Positions 52,432 through 62,096 of a stretch of 64,000 bases of DNA are shown here, one piece after another (position 1 is the first letter of the stretch; every line of letters starts with the position of its first letter). The translations under genes were made by a program, and so were the position numbers. The notes beneath the pieces are model-generated. The model ran no database searches and was not told where the DNA came from. It saw only the letters and a program-made list of their open reading frames with translations. This DNA is from JANQHS01 sp965227315 (lineage in GTDB: Bacteria > Bacteroidota > Bacteroidia > Cytophagales > CCMP332): positions 1,798,001 through 1,862,000 of the forward strand of contig OZ245737.1 of assembly GCA_965227315.1 (NCBI GenBank). The letters are read 5' to 3'.

Positions 52432-53538
52432 ATGAAGCTCAGCTTAAGCATAGTCATTGTCAGCTACAATTGTCGAACGGTCCTTGGGATGTGCCTTGGT
52501 TCCATAAAAAGGTGTCTGGAGAATATGATCATTGAAGTTATTGTCGTGGACAATGACTCCAACGACGGCAGTCCTGAGATGGTCCGCGAACATTTTCCCG
52601 ATTTTCGTCTGATCAAAAACACATCCAATCTCGGCTTCTCCAAAGCAAATAATATCGGCATCAAGGATGCCAAATATGATCGCATATTGTTGCTCAATCC
52701 GGATACCATTGTTTTTCCGGCAGTATTGGAGAAATCCGCAAAGATCCTGAATGAAAACGCCGAGATTGCCACAGTTGGCACCAGGATGCTCGACGGGCTG
52801 GGCAATTTTCTTCCGGAATCAAAACGTGGAATTCCTGTGCCATGGAGATCTTTTGCCAAGCTATCAGGACTTTGGAAGCTGCGGCCACGATCCAAATCCT
52901 GGGCTGGATACTATGCCATCGATCAGCCCGATGAGGGAAATGGCCATGTGGAGATCCTGAGCGGAGCCTTCCTGATGTTCGACCGGGAAAAGCTCAGGGC
53001 GGAATTTCTGCTTGATGAGGACTTTTTTATGTTCGGAGAGGATATTGATTTTTCCTATAGGGTTCTCAAAAATGGTTTTAGAAACCATTATCTGGGCGAG
53101 GAATATATTATTCACTTCAAGGGAGAAAGCAGCGATAAGCAAGACCCCGTATACAACAGGAATTTTTACGGGGCGATGGAGCTTTTTAGGAAGAAGCATT
53201 TCAAAAAAAGCGGGCCTGGCATTGTTTTCAAATTGGGTATCAGACTCGCAATGATGGTCAACAGCCCGAAACGCCCTTTGGAAAGAACAGTACCTGAAAC
53301 CATCGAAATCAAATCGGAAAATCCATCTTTGAGGGAGGGGCTAAAAAACCTTAAGAGAAAACAGGCAGACGATAAGGGCGTAGCATTTGATCCTCAGGGT
53401 CCCGATTTTAAAATCCAATTTGAAAAAGCAGTAACAGAGCAATATCGTTTAGGGTTGTTCTGGTCCGAGATCGAAAACTCTTTTTTCGCAACCACTGGAA
53501 AAGAATCAAGGGGATGGGTATTGAAGCCCGATGCCTAA
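52432..53538 (+). CDS. Glycosyltransferase family 2 (rhamnosyltransferase-like)
   Basis: This 368-residue GT-A transferase opens with LSIVIVSYNCRTVLGMCL and has the nucleotide-binding VDNDSNDGS, NTSNLGFSKANNIGI, the DxD-type motif LLLNPDTIV, and the later GEDIDFSYRVLKNG acceptor-loop motif. The catalytic core ends near residue 270; the ~100-residue C-terminal tail is charged and less recognisable. In Bacteroidota this gene often follows the symporter/recR neighbourhood and is not part of a polysaccharide cluster here. Sugar and acceptor unknown. It ends in a 4-base convergent overlap with the SNF2 helicase gene. Confidence 0.9.
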   Translation: MKLSLSIVIVSYNCRTVLGMCLGSIKRCLENMIIEVIVVDNDSNDGSPEMVREHFPDFRLIKNTSNLGFSKANNIGIKDAKYDRILLLNPDTIVFPAVLEKSAKILNENAEIATVGTRMLDGLGNFLPESKRGIPVPWRSFAKLSGLWKLRPRSKSWAGYYAIDQPDEGNGHVEILSGAFLMFDREKLRAEFLLDEDFFMFGEDIDFSYRVLKNGFRNHYLGEEYIIHFKGESSDKQDPVYNRNFYGAMELFRKKHFKKSGPGIVFKLGIRLAMMVNSPKRPLERTVPETIEIKSENPSLREGLKNLKRKQADDKGVAFDPQGPDFKIQFEKAVTEQYRLGLFWSEIENSFFATTGKESRGWVLKPDA

Positions 53539-56453
53539 TCGAATAATTGTTCGAGATCTTCCCTTGATAAGGATTTGAAAAAGCTTTCTTCCGTTTTGAT
53601 CAATGCATCTGCCAGGCCTCTTTTTTTGTCCTGAAGTTTCATGATCTTTTCTTCAACCGTACCCTTGGTGATAAACCTGTAGATGAAAACATTGGATTCC
53701 TGCCCTATGCGATGAGCACGATCAATTGCCTGCGACTCCACGGCAGGGTTCCACCAAGGGTCAAGCAGAAATACATAATCGGCGGCGGTAAGGTTTAGCC
53801 CCGTGCCTCCGGCTTTCAGAGAGATCAGGAAAACTTTCACCGATTCATCCTCCTGAAACAACTCTACCTGGCCCATTCTGTTCTTTGTCCCGCCATCGAG
53901 GTAAGAGTAAAACACACCCTCCTGATCCAAAAAGGATTTGATGATCTTCAGGTGCTTTACGAATTGACTAAAGATCAGGATCTTATGCCCCTCCAATAGG
54001 GCGCTCTTCAGCATGTGCTTCAGGGTTTTCATTTTACCTGATTCCCCTTCAAAGTTTTCATCAACCATTTTGGGATGATTCGCCAGCTGCCTGAGCTGCG
54101 ATAATCCCTGCAACAACAAGATCTGATGTTGTCCCTTGAGCTGATTTTCCGGGCTTTCCAAAAACCTGTTTCGAATAACACTCTTCACCTCCTCATACTT
54201 GGACTCCTGCTCCTCGGTCATCATACAGTACTTGACATACTCTACCTTCTCTGGGAGCTCCCTGGCAACCTGTTCCTTTGTTCTTCTCAGCACGAATGGC
54301 TTGATCAGTGCATTGAGTTTTTTGGTTTTTACTTCGTCATGATTTTTCTCAATGGGGATCTGGAAATTTTTCTTGAAAAACCCTTCGCCACCCAGAAGTC
54401 CCGGGTTGATGAATGCCATCTGAGACCAAACATCCAATGAGGTATTCTCCAATGGGGTTCCGGTCAAGGTGAGTCTGTTCCGGGCATTTAATTGGATGAC
54501 CGATTGAAAAATATTGGATCCGGGGTTCTTGATCGCCTGGGCCTCATCAAGAATCGCATAATAAAAGGGAAAGGCATTGAGAATTTCCGTATCGATCCTC
54601 GCTGTCCCATAGGAGGTGACGACGACATCATATTCCTTGAATTGGTCAGGATCCTTTTTCCGATAGGTACCCGTATAGTTCAGAATATTGATCTGCGGCG
54701 TGAATTTTTCAGCTTCTCGAAGCCAGTTATATACCAGGGAGGTCGGCATGACCATCAATGAGGTTTTGCCGGGATTGGTTTCCTTGATCCGTTGTAGCAA
54801 GGCGAGGGTCTGTACGGTTTTTCCAAGCCCCATATCATCTGCCAGGCAGCCGCCGAGGTGATATGCCTCAAGAAAGCGAAGCCAGTTGTATCCTGCTCTT
54901 TGATAGCCGCGAAGTTCTCCCCTGAACTCTTTTGGAAGCTCATACTCCTGGTCAAATTCCTGATCTCTGAGTTTTTCGAGTTTGCGGTCAATCGTCACCT
55001 TCGCGAGATTTCCTTCCTTCAGTTCCATCACCATTCCGAGGTGGTGTTTTTGGATCCTGAGTTGTTCTTCGCTTGAAGATTCCGAAAACGTGAAGAGGTC
55101 CGAGTACTGAACGAACCATTCCTCGGGAATAATCGCCACCTCCCCATTTGGTAATGGGAATTCAGCAACCCCGTTGAGAATATAGGGTCTCAGATCTGTG
55201 AACTTAAAAACATACTCACCGAACCTGACTTTGGCATCAAGATCGAACCAGTCTTCAGATTCACTGATGTCGAGATCTACATTCGACTGCCCGAGGAAAT
55301 ATTTCTTGCTTTCACTCTTGTCCTGACAAATTTCAATTCCGAGTTTATCCAGCTTCTTTTCATTCAACCTCAGCCAGGACTGAAACTCCGACTTTGGCAT
55401 AAGCGTTTTGAATGATTTCAGATCAAGCCCCAGTTTTTTGAGCTTTTTTTCCATATTCTCTTCAAGCTCAAAGTCACGCCTTACTTTGTGGAATACATAA
55501 TGCCCATTGTCCCTGGAGATCTTTACGCGCTTCTGAATGTCTTCATGTCCTGGAATAAGAAATTCTCCGTATCGAAAAGAAAGCTCCACCAAAAAATTCT
55601 TTGACTCTTCCCCGGCCTGGTCTCCTCCTCCAAATAATTTCCCCGATTGTTGGGCATATTCCGAGATCCTGATGGTACTGCTGGGTTCGGATCTCTCCTG
55701 GTGGATCTCCATACCATGGGCGATCACATCAAATTGGGCAATTAAAGGCCCCACAAAACTCTGGTAATATTCCTCTTCCAGTTTTTCGGGAATGGCGATA
55801 AACTTCTTCTTGATAAAAGGTCTGAGTTTCTTGCCGTCAACCTTTTTTTCAAAATGATAAATGGTGTTCTCCAAAAGCATCCAAGCCGGGTGACTACAGA
55901 GTATTCTTGCTCCTCTCTGCCTGAATTCGAGTTTTTCGCCCTCGAACTTTATTGTCGGGTAATAATGGGTGTTGTCGTCGTTCTTCCATAGATGAAACAG
56001 AATACTGGCTCCTTCTTTTGGGACATTCAACTCCTTTGCGGTTGGCTCCCCGTCATTTCCCATTTCAAAAACGGCCTTTCCCCGCAGCCTTTGCAGAATT
56101 TCGCCCCGCCTGCTTTCCAGATATTGGTTTACCAGCTCCTGTAAACCTTTATCTCCCTTTTCCGGGTGATAGAGTTTGGGGAAAAACTCTCTCGGGTGTA
56201 TTCTTTTCTCGGCGAATTTCTTGATGACCACATCCTGCTGTATCTCGTCCATAAGAGCGATCAGCTCATGGTCTGTGTCGTCGAGGCCATCGGAAAAATC
56301 AACCGCGCTGAGGCTGGAAATGTTCTGATGTTTCAGACTAAGCCTGCCTTCCTGGTCAAGCTCTACAATGAATGATTCAAACAAGAATCCCAGATACTCA
56401 TGCTGGTACAGGGAGTAAACGACTTTGAACGGATCCTTGGGAGAAATTTTCAT
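53535..56453 (-). CDS. SNF2-family DEAD/DEAH-box ATPase (bacterial Swi2/Snf2 helicase-like)
   Basis: The ATG at 56453 is preferred over TTG 56465, since a good promoter ends just upstream. The ~972-residue protein has a long N-terminal region (~1-480) of the bacterial SNF2 type, then the ATPase core: Walker A LADDMGLGKTVQTLALL, motif II DEAQ in ILDEAQAIKN, motif III LTLTGTPLENT, and motif VI QAIDRAHRIGQ. Such proteins remodel RNA polymerase-DNA or protein-DNA complexes. No methyltransferase or nuclease partner of a defense island is adjacent, so a housekeeping role is more likely. Both lobes are intact. Confidence 0.92.
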   Translation of the reverse strand: MKISPKDPFKVVYSLYQHEYLGFLFESFIVELDQEGRLSLKHQNISSLSAVDFSDGLDDTDHELIALMDEIQQDVVIKKFAEKRIHPREFFPKLYHPEKGDKGLQELVNQYLESRRGEILQRLRGKAVFEMGNDGEPTAKELNVPKEGASILFHLWKNDDNTHYYPTIKFEGEKLEFRQRGARILCSHPAWMLLENTIYHFEKKVDGKKLRPFIKKKFIAIPEKLEEEYYQSFVGPLIAQFDVIAHGMEIHQERSEPSSTIRISEYAQQSGKLFGGGDQAGEESKNFLVELSFRYGEFLIPGHEDIQKRVKISRDNGHYVFHKVRRDFELEENMEKKLKKLGLDLKSFKTLMPKSEFQSWLRLNEKKLDKLGIEICQDKSESKKYFLGQSNVDLDISESEDWFDLDAKVRFGEYVFKFTDLRPYILNGVAEFPLPNGEVAIIPEEWFVQYSDLFTFSESSSEEQLRIQKHHLGMVMELKEGNLAKVTIDRKLEKLRDQEFDQEYELPKEFRGELRGYQRAGYNWLRFLEAYHLGGCLADDMGLGKTVQTLALLQRIKETNPGKTSLMVMPTSLVYNWLREAEKFTPQINILNYTGTYRKKDPDQFKEYDVVVTSYGTARIDTEILNAFPFYYAILDEAQAIKNPGSNIFQSVIQLNARNRLTLTGTPLENTSLDVWSQMAFINPGLLGGEGFFKKNFQIPIEKNHDEVKTKKLNALIKPFVLRRTKEQVARELPEKVEYVKYCMMTEEQESKYEEVKSVIRNRFLESPENQLKGQHQILLLQGLSQLRQLANHPKMVDENFEGESGKMKTLKHMLKSALLEGHKILIFSQFVKHLKIIKSFLDQEGVFYSYLDGGTKNRMGQVELFQEDESVKVFLISLKAGGTGLNLTAADYVFLLDPWWNPAVESQAIDRAHRIGQESNVFIYRFITKGTVEEKIMKLQDKKRGLADALIKTEESFFKSLSREDLEQLFD

Positions 56454-56462
56454 GTTAACCCC

Positions 56463-56492
56463 CAAAAATAATGATTCGGGCTACCTGACAAA
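56463..56492 (-). promoter_or_regulatory. Promoter (-33 TTTG and -7 TATTTTTG) for the SNF2 gene
   Basis: On the minus strand TTTG (56492-56489), an 18-base spacer and TATTTTTG (56470-56463) give both elements of the Bacteroidota sigma-factor consensus. This is the best promoter match in the window. The -7 box ends 9 bases before the ATG at 56453, so the leader is very short. Confidence 0.65.
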
Positions 56493-56500
56493 TTCCTAGA

Positions 56501-57733
56501 TCAGGAAATTTTCAACGCATGTGATTTTGAAATGTTCGAAGCTGAAATTGCCGGATTCAAAGAGGCGAAGGCGGTGATCAGAAATAAAACAATACCGGAG
56601 ATCACAAAATCCATTGCTTCCATCTTTAGTGGGTATGCATCGGAGACTGCATTTTCAATCCCCATGGAAACCAGACCGTGGTATTCCTGAAAATAGCCGA
56701 GAATACCACCCAGCCCCAGCCCTATGATCACACCCACTCCTCCTATAAGCAATCCTTCAATAATAAAAATTCCAAAAACCATTCTTGGACTGGCTCCCAT
56801 GGCGGCAAGCATTCCCAGATCATTCTTCTTTTCCAAGGCGAGCATGGATAGGGCAAAGAAAATGTTAAACGAGATGATCAGCAGAAGGAAGAAAAATGCC
56901 AGGTTGACAAAAAGCTTTTCTATCCTGATCGCCCTGAACAGGGCAACATGTTGCTCATCACGAGTTGAGATCTTGAATTTGTCAGGCAAGACTCCCGCCA
57001 ATTTCCTTTTCATCTCCTCCATAGAGACCCCTTCCTCAAGGTATATGTCCATGGAGCTTATACTCCCGTTCACCCCAAAAACCTCCTGTGCAAAAGCAAG
57101 CGGGACCAATATATAATTGTTGTCAAAATGCTCTTCAATGGCAAAAACCCCGGAAGGCAAAATGCTCTTTTGGTTCAGTGCATTTTCCGGGCTAAGCCTC
57201 ACATTCTTGAGGTCCTTGGGAAACATGATCCTCATAGGATAAAACCTCTCATTGGCCACCAACGAAAGCTTATATTGAACGCCCCTGCCAACGAGCGCAT
57301 ATTGAACGCCGTCTTTTTCCATCTCAAAATCCCCCTCCACAATTTTCCTGTTGAGTTTACTATGGGCAGTAAATTCCGAGGAAACTCCCTTTAAGATCAC
57401 TACGGAATTGTTTTGCCGGTATTGAACCAGGGCATTATCTTCCAAAACCGGAACAACCCCTCGGACCCCCGAGGTCTTGAGCAATCTCTCGCTGCTTATT
57501 TCCGACTCTTTAAAGACCCTTCCCTCAACCAACTCAATTTTCAGATCGGGATCGAAGCTGGAAAAGAGTCCGCGCAGCAGATCCTCAAGTCCGTTAAAAA
57601 CCGAAAGCACGATCACCAAAGAGGCGGAACCAAGTGCCACACCGGAAAGACCTATCCAGGAAAGAATGTTGATGAAGTTCTGTTTCTTCTTCGTCAGGAA
57701 ATACCTCCTGGCCAGAAAAATTGAAGCCTTCAA
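56501..57733 (-). CDS. FtsX-like ABC permease (LolC/LolE family)
   Basis: This 410-residue permease has the LolC/E plan: N-terminal TM (INILSWIGLSGVALGSASLV), a ~220-residue periplasmic domain, and three C-terminal TM helices with the FtsX motif (NIFFALSMLALEKKNDLGML, AAMGASPRMVFGIFIIEGLL). LolCDE releases lipoproteins from the inner membrane for transport to the outer membrane; Bacteroidota usually carry one such permease working as a homodimer. The ATPase (LolD) gene is not next to it. The start overlaps the rbfA stop by 4 bases, so it is expressed with rbfA. Confidence 0.9.
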   Translation of the reverse strand: MKASIFLARRYFLTKKKQNFINILSWIGLSGVALGSASLVIVLSVFNGLEDLLRGLFSSFDPDLKIELVEGRVFKESEISSERLLKTSGVRGVVPVLEDNALVQYRQNNSVVILKGVSSEFTAHSKLNRKIVEGDFEMEKDGVQYALVGRGVQYKLSLVANERFYPMRIMFPKDLKNVRLSPENALNQKSILPSGVFAIEEHFDNNYILVPLAFAQEVFGVNGSISSMDIYLEEGVSMEEMKRKLAGVLPDKFKISTRDEQHVALFRAIRIEKLFVNLAFFFLLLIISFNIFFALSMLALEKKNDLGMLAAMGASPRMVFGIFIIEGLLIGGVGVIIGLGLGGILGYFQEYHGLVSMGIENAVSDAYPLKMEAMDFVISGIVLFLITAFASLNPAISASNISKSHALKIS

Positions 57734-58104
57734 TTCTCGTTGGGTTCTTCGGAAGGCGGGATGTCCAAAGAGTCGAGTATCTTGTTGATGTGTTGAGAAT
57801 ACTCTGCCGTGTCATCATGGTAGAAGGCAAAATCAGGAATTTTGCGTAAAGACGATCTCAACTTTTTTCCTATTTCACCCCTGATCCTGCTTTTTTGATC
57901 CTCGGCCTTCTCCATCAAATCATCCTTCCGGGTGGAAGGAAGAAAGCTCAAATAGACCTTCGCTATTGAAAGGTCCGGGGACATTCTCACGCCGGTGACC
58001 GTCACAAGGGAGTCTCCGAACATTCCCTTTCCCTGAGAAAGGAAGTAGTCCACGACTTCTTTGTGAATCAGTTTTCCAACTTTTTTTTGCCTTATCGACT
58101 CCAT
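57730..58104 (-). CDS. rbfA: 30S ribosome-binding factor RbfA
   Basis: The ATG at 58104 (MESIRQKKVGKLIHKEVVDY) is the family start; an upstream ATG at 58167 would add a hydrophobic tail not found in RbfA. The ~124-residue KH-domain protein assists late 16S maturation and cold adaptation. Landmarks are VTVTGVRMSPDLSIAKVYLS and LRSSLRKIPDFAFYHDDTAE. It forms one unit with the LolC/E-type permease (4-base overlap), an order seen in other Bacteroidota. Confidence 0.93.
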   Translation of the reverse strand: MESIRQKKVGKLIHKEVVDYFLSQGKGMFGDSLVTVTGVRMSPDLSIAKVYLSFLPSTRKDDLMEKAEDQKSRIRGEIGKKLRSSLRKIPDFAFYHDDTAEYSQHINKILDSLDIPPSEEPNEN

Positions 58105-58167
58105 AGAAGGGAACAAATTAAATATTATTGAAAATAGAAAGAGGTTTAGCGGGGGACAAATTTCCAT

Positions 58168-59565
58168 ATGCTATCATTATTCAGACTGAACGACCCTTCC
58201 AGGTCAATTATGCTCTTGGGCCTCGCGCTCATCCTTCGGATCCCCATGGCCTTTTTGAACCTGGAAATCCTGAACGAACAGGTCCTCTGGCTGGCACTTT
58301 CAGAACGATTTACCGAAGGGTCCAGGTTGTATTCGGAAATCTGGACTTCCCATCCACCGATCTTTTCCTGGATCAACAGCCTCGTTTATTTCTTGCTTGG
58401 GGGCTCGGTTTTGGCCCAGGTCTTTGCCTCGACTGTTTTCGTTTGGATCTCCTCTCTGCTTTTTAACTCCCTTCTTTCGAGAATAGAGGCTTTCAAATCC
58501 AAGTCCTATGTCCCCGGGGCTATGTTTATACTGCTTTCCTGTACTTCTTTTGAGTTTTATTCCCTTTCTCCACAGCTTGTTGCCACACCTTTTCTATTGC
58601 TGAGTCTTGGGTTCACCTTACCTCTTTTGAGGTTGGAGGCATCGTTCGATCGCCTCTTCTTCTCGGGCCTCTTCTTCTCCTTTAGCTCTGCCATTTACAT
58701 ACAGACGATTTACATTTTGCCGTTCTACCTATTGTTTCTGCTATTAGGCGCTTCGGCAAAACCCAACCAGATTGTTTGGTGGCTAACGTCGTTTATATTC
58801 TTCTGGCTCATTCTCGCATCCAACTACTGGCTCAAATCCGAATCCTGGTTCTTTTTCGATTCTATGGCCTATGCTCTGGGAGAGGTTTTTACAAGATCCT
58901 TTTGGGAGCTTAGGATCTACTTTGCCATTTTTTCTCCCATTCTTTTCCTGCTGATCATCGCCGTAATGAATCTTCTTTTCAGAATGCGATTTCTCAATTA
59001 CCATGTCAGGATACAGAGGTCATTTCTGGCATTAAGCCTTTTTATTCTCCTTTCCATTCCTTTCCAGCGTACGCTTTCTTTTTACGGTTTTTACTTCCTG
59101 ACAATTCCCATAGCTTACTTCCTTTCCCAATACTTCCTGGAGTTGAAAAGGTCATTTTGGAATGAATTTATTTTCATGGTGCTTTTCTTTCTTGCCATGT
59201 TCCTCAACGTTTCGCTGATCAATGAATCCTTGATTTTTCAGGGTATCACCAGCGATCGTATGTCATACTCCAGGGCTGAGCTGAAAGAAGAGGGCAAGAA
59301 AATTATGGTTTTTGGTGATCCCTCGATCAGACTGAGGGGAAATCATCTTTCGGGCCCGATTTTAAACTGGGAATACTCCAAAAGAAAACTTGACCGTTTT
59401 GACAAAGATCAGCGCATAGCGGTCGTTCATGGATTCATTGAGGCGGGATCTCCGGACCTGATCTACGACCCACATGGAATTTTTGAAGGCATCATAAACA
59501 AAAACCCCTTGCTTAAGTCTGCCTATACAAAGGAAAGTCGTAACCGCTTTTTTAAAGACAAGTGA
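58168..59565 (+). CDS. Polytopic membrane protein, DUF6427/GT39-like
   Basis: This 465-residue protein has about twelve hydrophobic segments. Near the N-terminus is FRLNDPSRSIMLLGLALILR, then an extracytoplasmic loop (SERFTEGSRLYSEIWTSHPP) with acidic residues in the position where GT39-type mannosyltransferases hold their catalytic Asp/Glu. The remaining helices are poorly conserved and the C-terminal ~100 residues are soluble. The overall pattern recalls Bacteroidota DUF6427 proteins; function unknown. It is divergent from rbfA and abuts the convergent rpiB gene with no gap. Confidence 0.65.
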   Translation: MLSLFRLNDPSRSIMLLGLALILRIPMAFLNLEILNEQVLWLALSERFTEGSRLYSEIWTSHPPIFSWINSLVYFLLGGSVLAQVFASTVFVWISSLLFNSLLSRIEAFKSKSYVPGAMFILLSCTSFEFYSLSPQLVATPFLLLSLGFTLPLLRLEASFDRLFFSGLFFSFSSAIYIQTIYILPFYLLFLLLGASAKPNQIVWWLTSFIFFWLILASNYWLKSESWFFFDSMAYALGEVFTRSFWELRIYFAIFSPILFLLIIAVMNLLFRMRFLNYHVRIQRSFLALSLFILLSIPFQRTLSFYGFYFLTIPIAYFLSQYFLELKRSFWNEFIFMVLFFLAMFLNVSLINESLIFQGITSDRMSYSRAELKEEGKKIMVFGDPSIRLRGNHLSGPILNWEYSKRKLDRFDKDQRIAVVHGFIEAGSPDLIYDPHGIFEGIINKNPLLKSAYTKESRNRFFKDK

Positions 59566-60009
59566 TCAACATGGGATCTTGCTGACCCTCCTTTCGTGTC
59601 GGCCACCTTCAAATTCTGTTCCCAGAAACTCATCCACGGCCTTAATGGCAAGGTCTTCTTCCATGAATCTGGCGGGAAGCGCCAAAACATTGGCATTGTT
59701 GTGGGACCGGCCCAACCTTGCAAGTTCCGGATCCCAGGCAAGAGCCGCACGTACACCGGGGTGCTTGTTCGCGGACATCGCCACCCCGTTTCCAGATCCA
59801 CAGATCGTCACCCCAAGGTCGAGATGGTTTTTATCCACCGCTTCTGCAAGCGGGTGAGCATAGTCGGGGTAATCAACCGAATCTTCAGAATCAGGACCAA
59901 AGTCCCTTACAAAGTAGCCTTTCTCCTCAAGGTGTTTTTTGACCTTTTCCTTTAGAACATACCCCGCGTGATCGGAACTGATACCGATCTTTTGATATTC
60001 GGTTTTCAT
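59566..60009 (-). CDS. rpiB: Ribose-5-phosphate isomerase B
   Basis: This 147-residue RpiB/LacAB family enzyme interconverts ribose-5- and ribulose-5-phosphate. The N-terminus GISSDHAGYVLKEKVKKHL, the phosphate-binding region YPDYAHPLAEAVDK, and the catalytic Cys in VTICGSGNGVAMSANK are all conserved, as is RSHNNANVLALPARF. It follows tatC by one base on the minus strand, so glyA, tatC and rpiB are probably one unit. Confidence 0.94.
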   Translation of the reverse strand: MKTEYQKIGISSDHAGYVLKEKVKKHLEEKGYFVRDFGPDSEDSVDYPDYAHPLAEAVDKNHLDLGVTICGSGNGVAMSANKHPGVRAALAWDPELARLGRSHNNANVLALPARFMEEDLAIKAVDEFLGTEFEGGRHERRVSKIPC

Positions 60010-60010
60010 T

Positions 60011-60802
60011 TCAATTTGATTTTACAAACCCCGAGACCAAAATGCTGATTTCGTAAAGAAACATCAACGGAAGCGCGATGAGAATTTGACTTACCAGGTC
60101 GGGCGGGGTAATTACAGCAGAGACGATAAGAATGATCACAATCGCCATCCTTCTAAACGCCTTGAGACTTTTTGGCCCGACCAATCCGGCTCGGGAAAGA
60201 AACAATACCACCATGGGCAATTGGAACATCAGTCCGCAGGCCAGGACCAGCATGGTCACAGTTGAAACATAGGATACAATGTCGAATTCGTTTTTGATGC
60301 TGGGATCAAGACTATAATTTGAAAGGAAATTGATGGATATGGGGCAGACCAGAAAATAACCGAACATAATCCCCAAAGCGAATAAAAGCGTCACCCAGAA
60401 CACCGCCCCTCTGGAGGCGCTTTTTTCCGTTGGGTACAATCCGGGCTTTATAAATCTCCAGAATTCCCAAAACGCATATGGAAAGGCCAAAACAAATCCG
60501 ATCACAAAGGAAGACAAGATATGCATGGTGAACTGGCCGGTCATTTTACGGCTCTGAATAATGAACGGGAGCTCATCGATACAAAAGGCTGTGGTTCCAA
60601 AATACTCACCTGCCTTACACAATGCCCTGTAGCTAAAGAAGTCGGCCTTTGATGGTCCGAGGATGACCACACCAAACACAATATCCTTCATGACAAATGC
60701 AGCGATAGACAAAACCGCCACCGCAATCAGAGAACGTATGATATGCCACCTAAGGATCTCAAGATGATCCAAAAACGGCATTTCCTGTTGGTTTTCCTCC
60801 AT
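60011..60802 (-). CDS. tatC: Sec-independent protein translocase TatC
   Basis: This 263-residue protein has six TM helices and the TatC N-terminal signature MPFLDHLEILRWHIIRSLIA, which binds twin-arginine signal peptides, and the later conserved AFPYAFWEFWRFIKPGLYP. TatC forms the receptor core for export of folded proteins. tatA is not adjacent. The start codon shares one base with the glyA stop. Confidence 0.95.
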   Translation of the reverse strand: MEENQQEMPFLDHLEILRWHIIRSLIAVAVLSIAAFVMKDIVFGVVILGPSKADFFSYRALCKAGEYFGTTAFCIDELPFIIQSRKMTGQFTMHILSSFVIGFVLAFPYAFWEFWRFIKPGLYPTEKSASRGAVFWVTLLFALGIMFGYFLVCPISINFLSNYSLDPSIKNEFDIVSYVSTVTMLVLACGLMFQLPMVVLFLSRAGLVGPKSLKAFRRMAIVIILIVSAVITPPDLVSQILIALPLMFLYEISILVSGFVKSN

Positions 60803-62076
60803 TACCAGCTAAACAGCGGATAGCCTTCCATCCACTGATTCACTTTCGCTCTTACTCCTGAAATGACATCCTCATCCTCATGATTCATAAGAACTTCATC
60901 GATCAGGGATGCGATGGTTTCCATATCCTGTTCATTGAGTCCGCGCGTGGTGACCGCAGACGCGCCGAGCCGCATACCAGATGTAACAAACGGGGATTTA
61001 TCATCGAAGGGCACCATATTTTTATTGATGGTGATATCCGCCTTGATCAGAGCATCTTCCGCTTTTTTCCCTGTAAGGTCCTTGGACCTGAGGTCTATGA
61101 GTATCAGATGATTGTCTGTTCCTCCCGAAATGACCGAATACCCTCTCCCGACAAAAGCATCTCCCAAAGCCTTCGCATTCTTTTGTACCTGAACAATATA
61201 TTTTTTGTAATCGTCGGAAAGGGCCTCGCCAAATGCAATGGCCTTTGAGGCAATGACATGCTCCAGGGGGCCTCCCTGTGTTCCGGGGAATACACCGCTA
61301 TCCAGTATGGATGACATTTTTCTGATCAGACCCTTGGGTGTGGTAAGTCCCCAGGGATTGTCAAAATCCTGCCCCATCATGATCACTCCACCTCTCGGGC
61401 CTCTCAGGGTTTTATGTGTCGTTGTTGTGACCACATGACAATGCTTCAAAGGATCGTTCAGCAAACCTTTTGCGATCAAGCCGGCAGGGTGAGAAATATC
61501 GGCAAGCAAAATGGCTCCTACCGAATCCGCTATCGCCCTCAGTTTTTCATAATTCCAATCCCTGGAATAGGCCGAAGCTCCGCAGATGATCATCTTTGGC
61601 TTTTCCTCACCTGCCTTCCTGGCAACTCCCTCCCAGTCAATCACGCCGGTTTCCTTTTCTACCCCATAAAAAGTGGGGCGATACAACTTACCGGAAAAAT
61701 TGACTGGAGAACCATGTGTAAGGTGGCCACCATGAGCGAGATCAAAGCCCAAAATGGTGTCTCCGGGTTTTAGGCAGGCAAGCATTACCGCAGCATTGGC
61801 CTGGGCGCCGGAATGCGGTTGGACATTTGCCCAACTGGCTCCAAACAATTCCTTTAGCCGATCAATTGCAAGGTTTTCTGTTTTGTCAACCTCTTCACAT
61901 CCACCGTAGTATCTTTTGCCGGGAAGCCCCTCTGCGTACTTGTTCGTCATGACGGAGCCCATGGCTTCCATCACCTGATTGGAAACAAAATTTTCAGAAG
62001 CGATCAGCTCAAGTCCGCGGATCTGGCGCATTTTCTCACTCTGAATGATTTCAAAAACCCTATTATCCCTTTGCAT
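60802..62076 (-). CDS. glyA: Serine hydroxymethyltransferase
   Basis: The ATG at 62076 is used; TTG 62082 lies two codons upstream. The ~424-residue PLP enzyme converts serine and tetrahydrofolate to glycine and methylene-THF. Landmarks are RGLELIASENFVSNQVMEAM, NKYAEGLPGKRYYGGCEEVD, and the PLP lysine in VVTTTTHKTLRGPRGG. Together with gcvP (23122) it gives glycine and one-carbon balance. An exact promoter box lies about 20 bases upstream. Confidence 0.96.
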   Translation of the reverse strand: MQRDNRVFEIIQSEKMRQIRGLELIASENFVSNQVMEAMGSVMTNKYAEGLPGKRYYGGCEEVDKTENLAIDRLKELFGASWANVQPHSGAQANAAVMLACLKPGDTILGFDLAHGGHLTHGSPVNFSGKLYRPTFYGVEKETGVIDWEGVARKAGEEKPKMIICGASAYSRDWNYEKLRAIADSVGAILLADISHPAGLIAKGLLNDPLKHCHVVTTTTHKTLRGPRGGVIMMGQDFDNPWGLTTPKGLIRKMSSILDSGVFPGTQGGPLEHVIASKAIAFGEALSDDYKKYIVQVQKNAKALGDAFVGRGYSVISGGTDNHLILIDLRSKDLTGKKAEDALIKADITINKNMVPFDDKSPFVTSGMRLGASAVTTRGLNEQDMETIASLIDEVLMNHEDEDVISGVRAKVNQWMEGYPLFSW

Positions 62077-62096
62077 GATCAATTGATTTAAGATGG

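Noticed and set aside
53535..56453. SNF2 helicase as part of a defense island (DISARM-like)
   Set aside because: No methyltransferase, nuclease or DUF1998 gene is near; neighbours are recR, a GT2 gene and a LolC/E-type permease.
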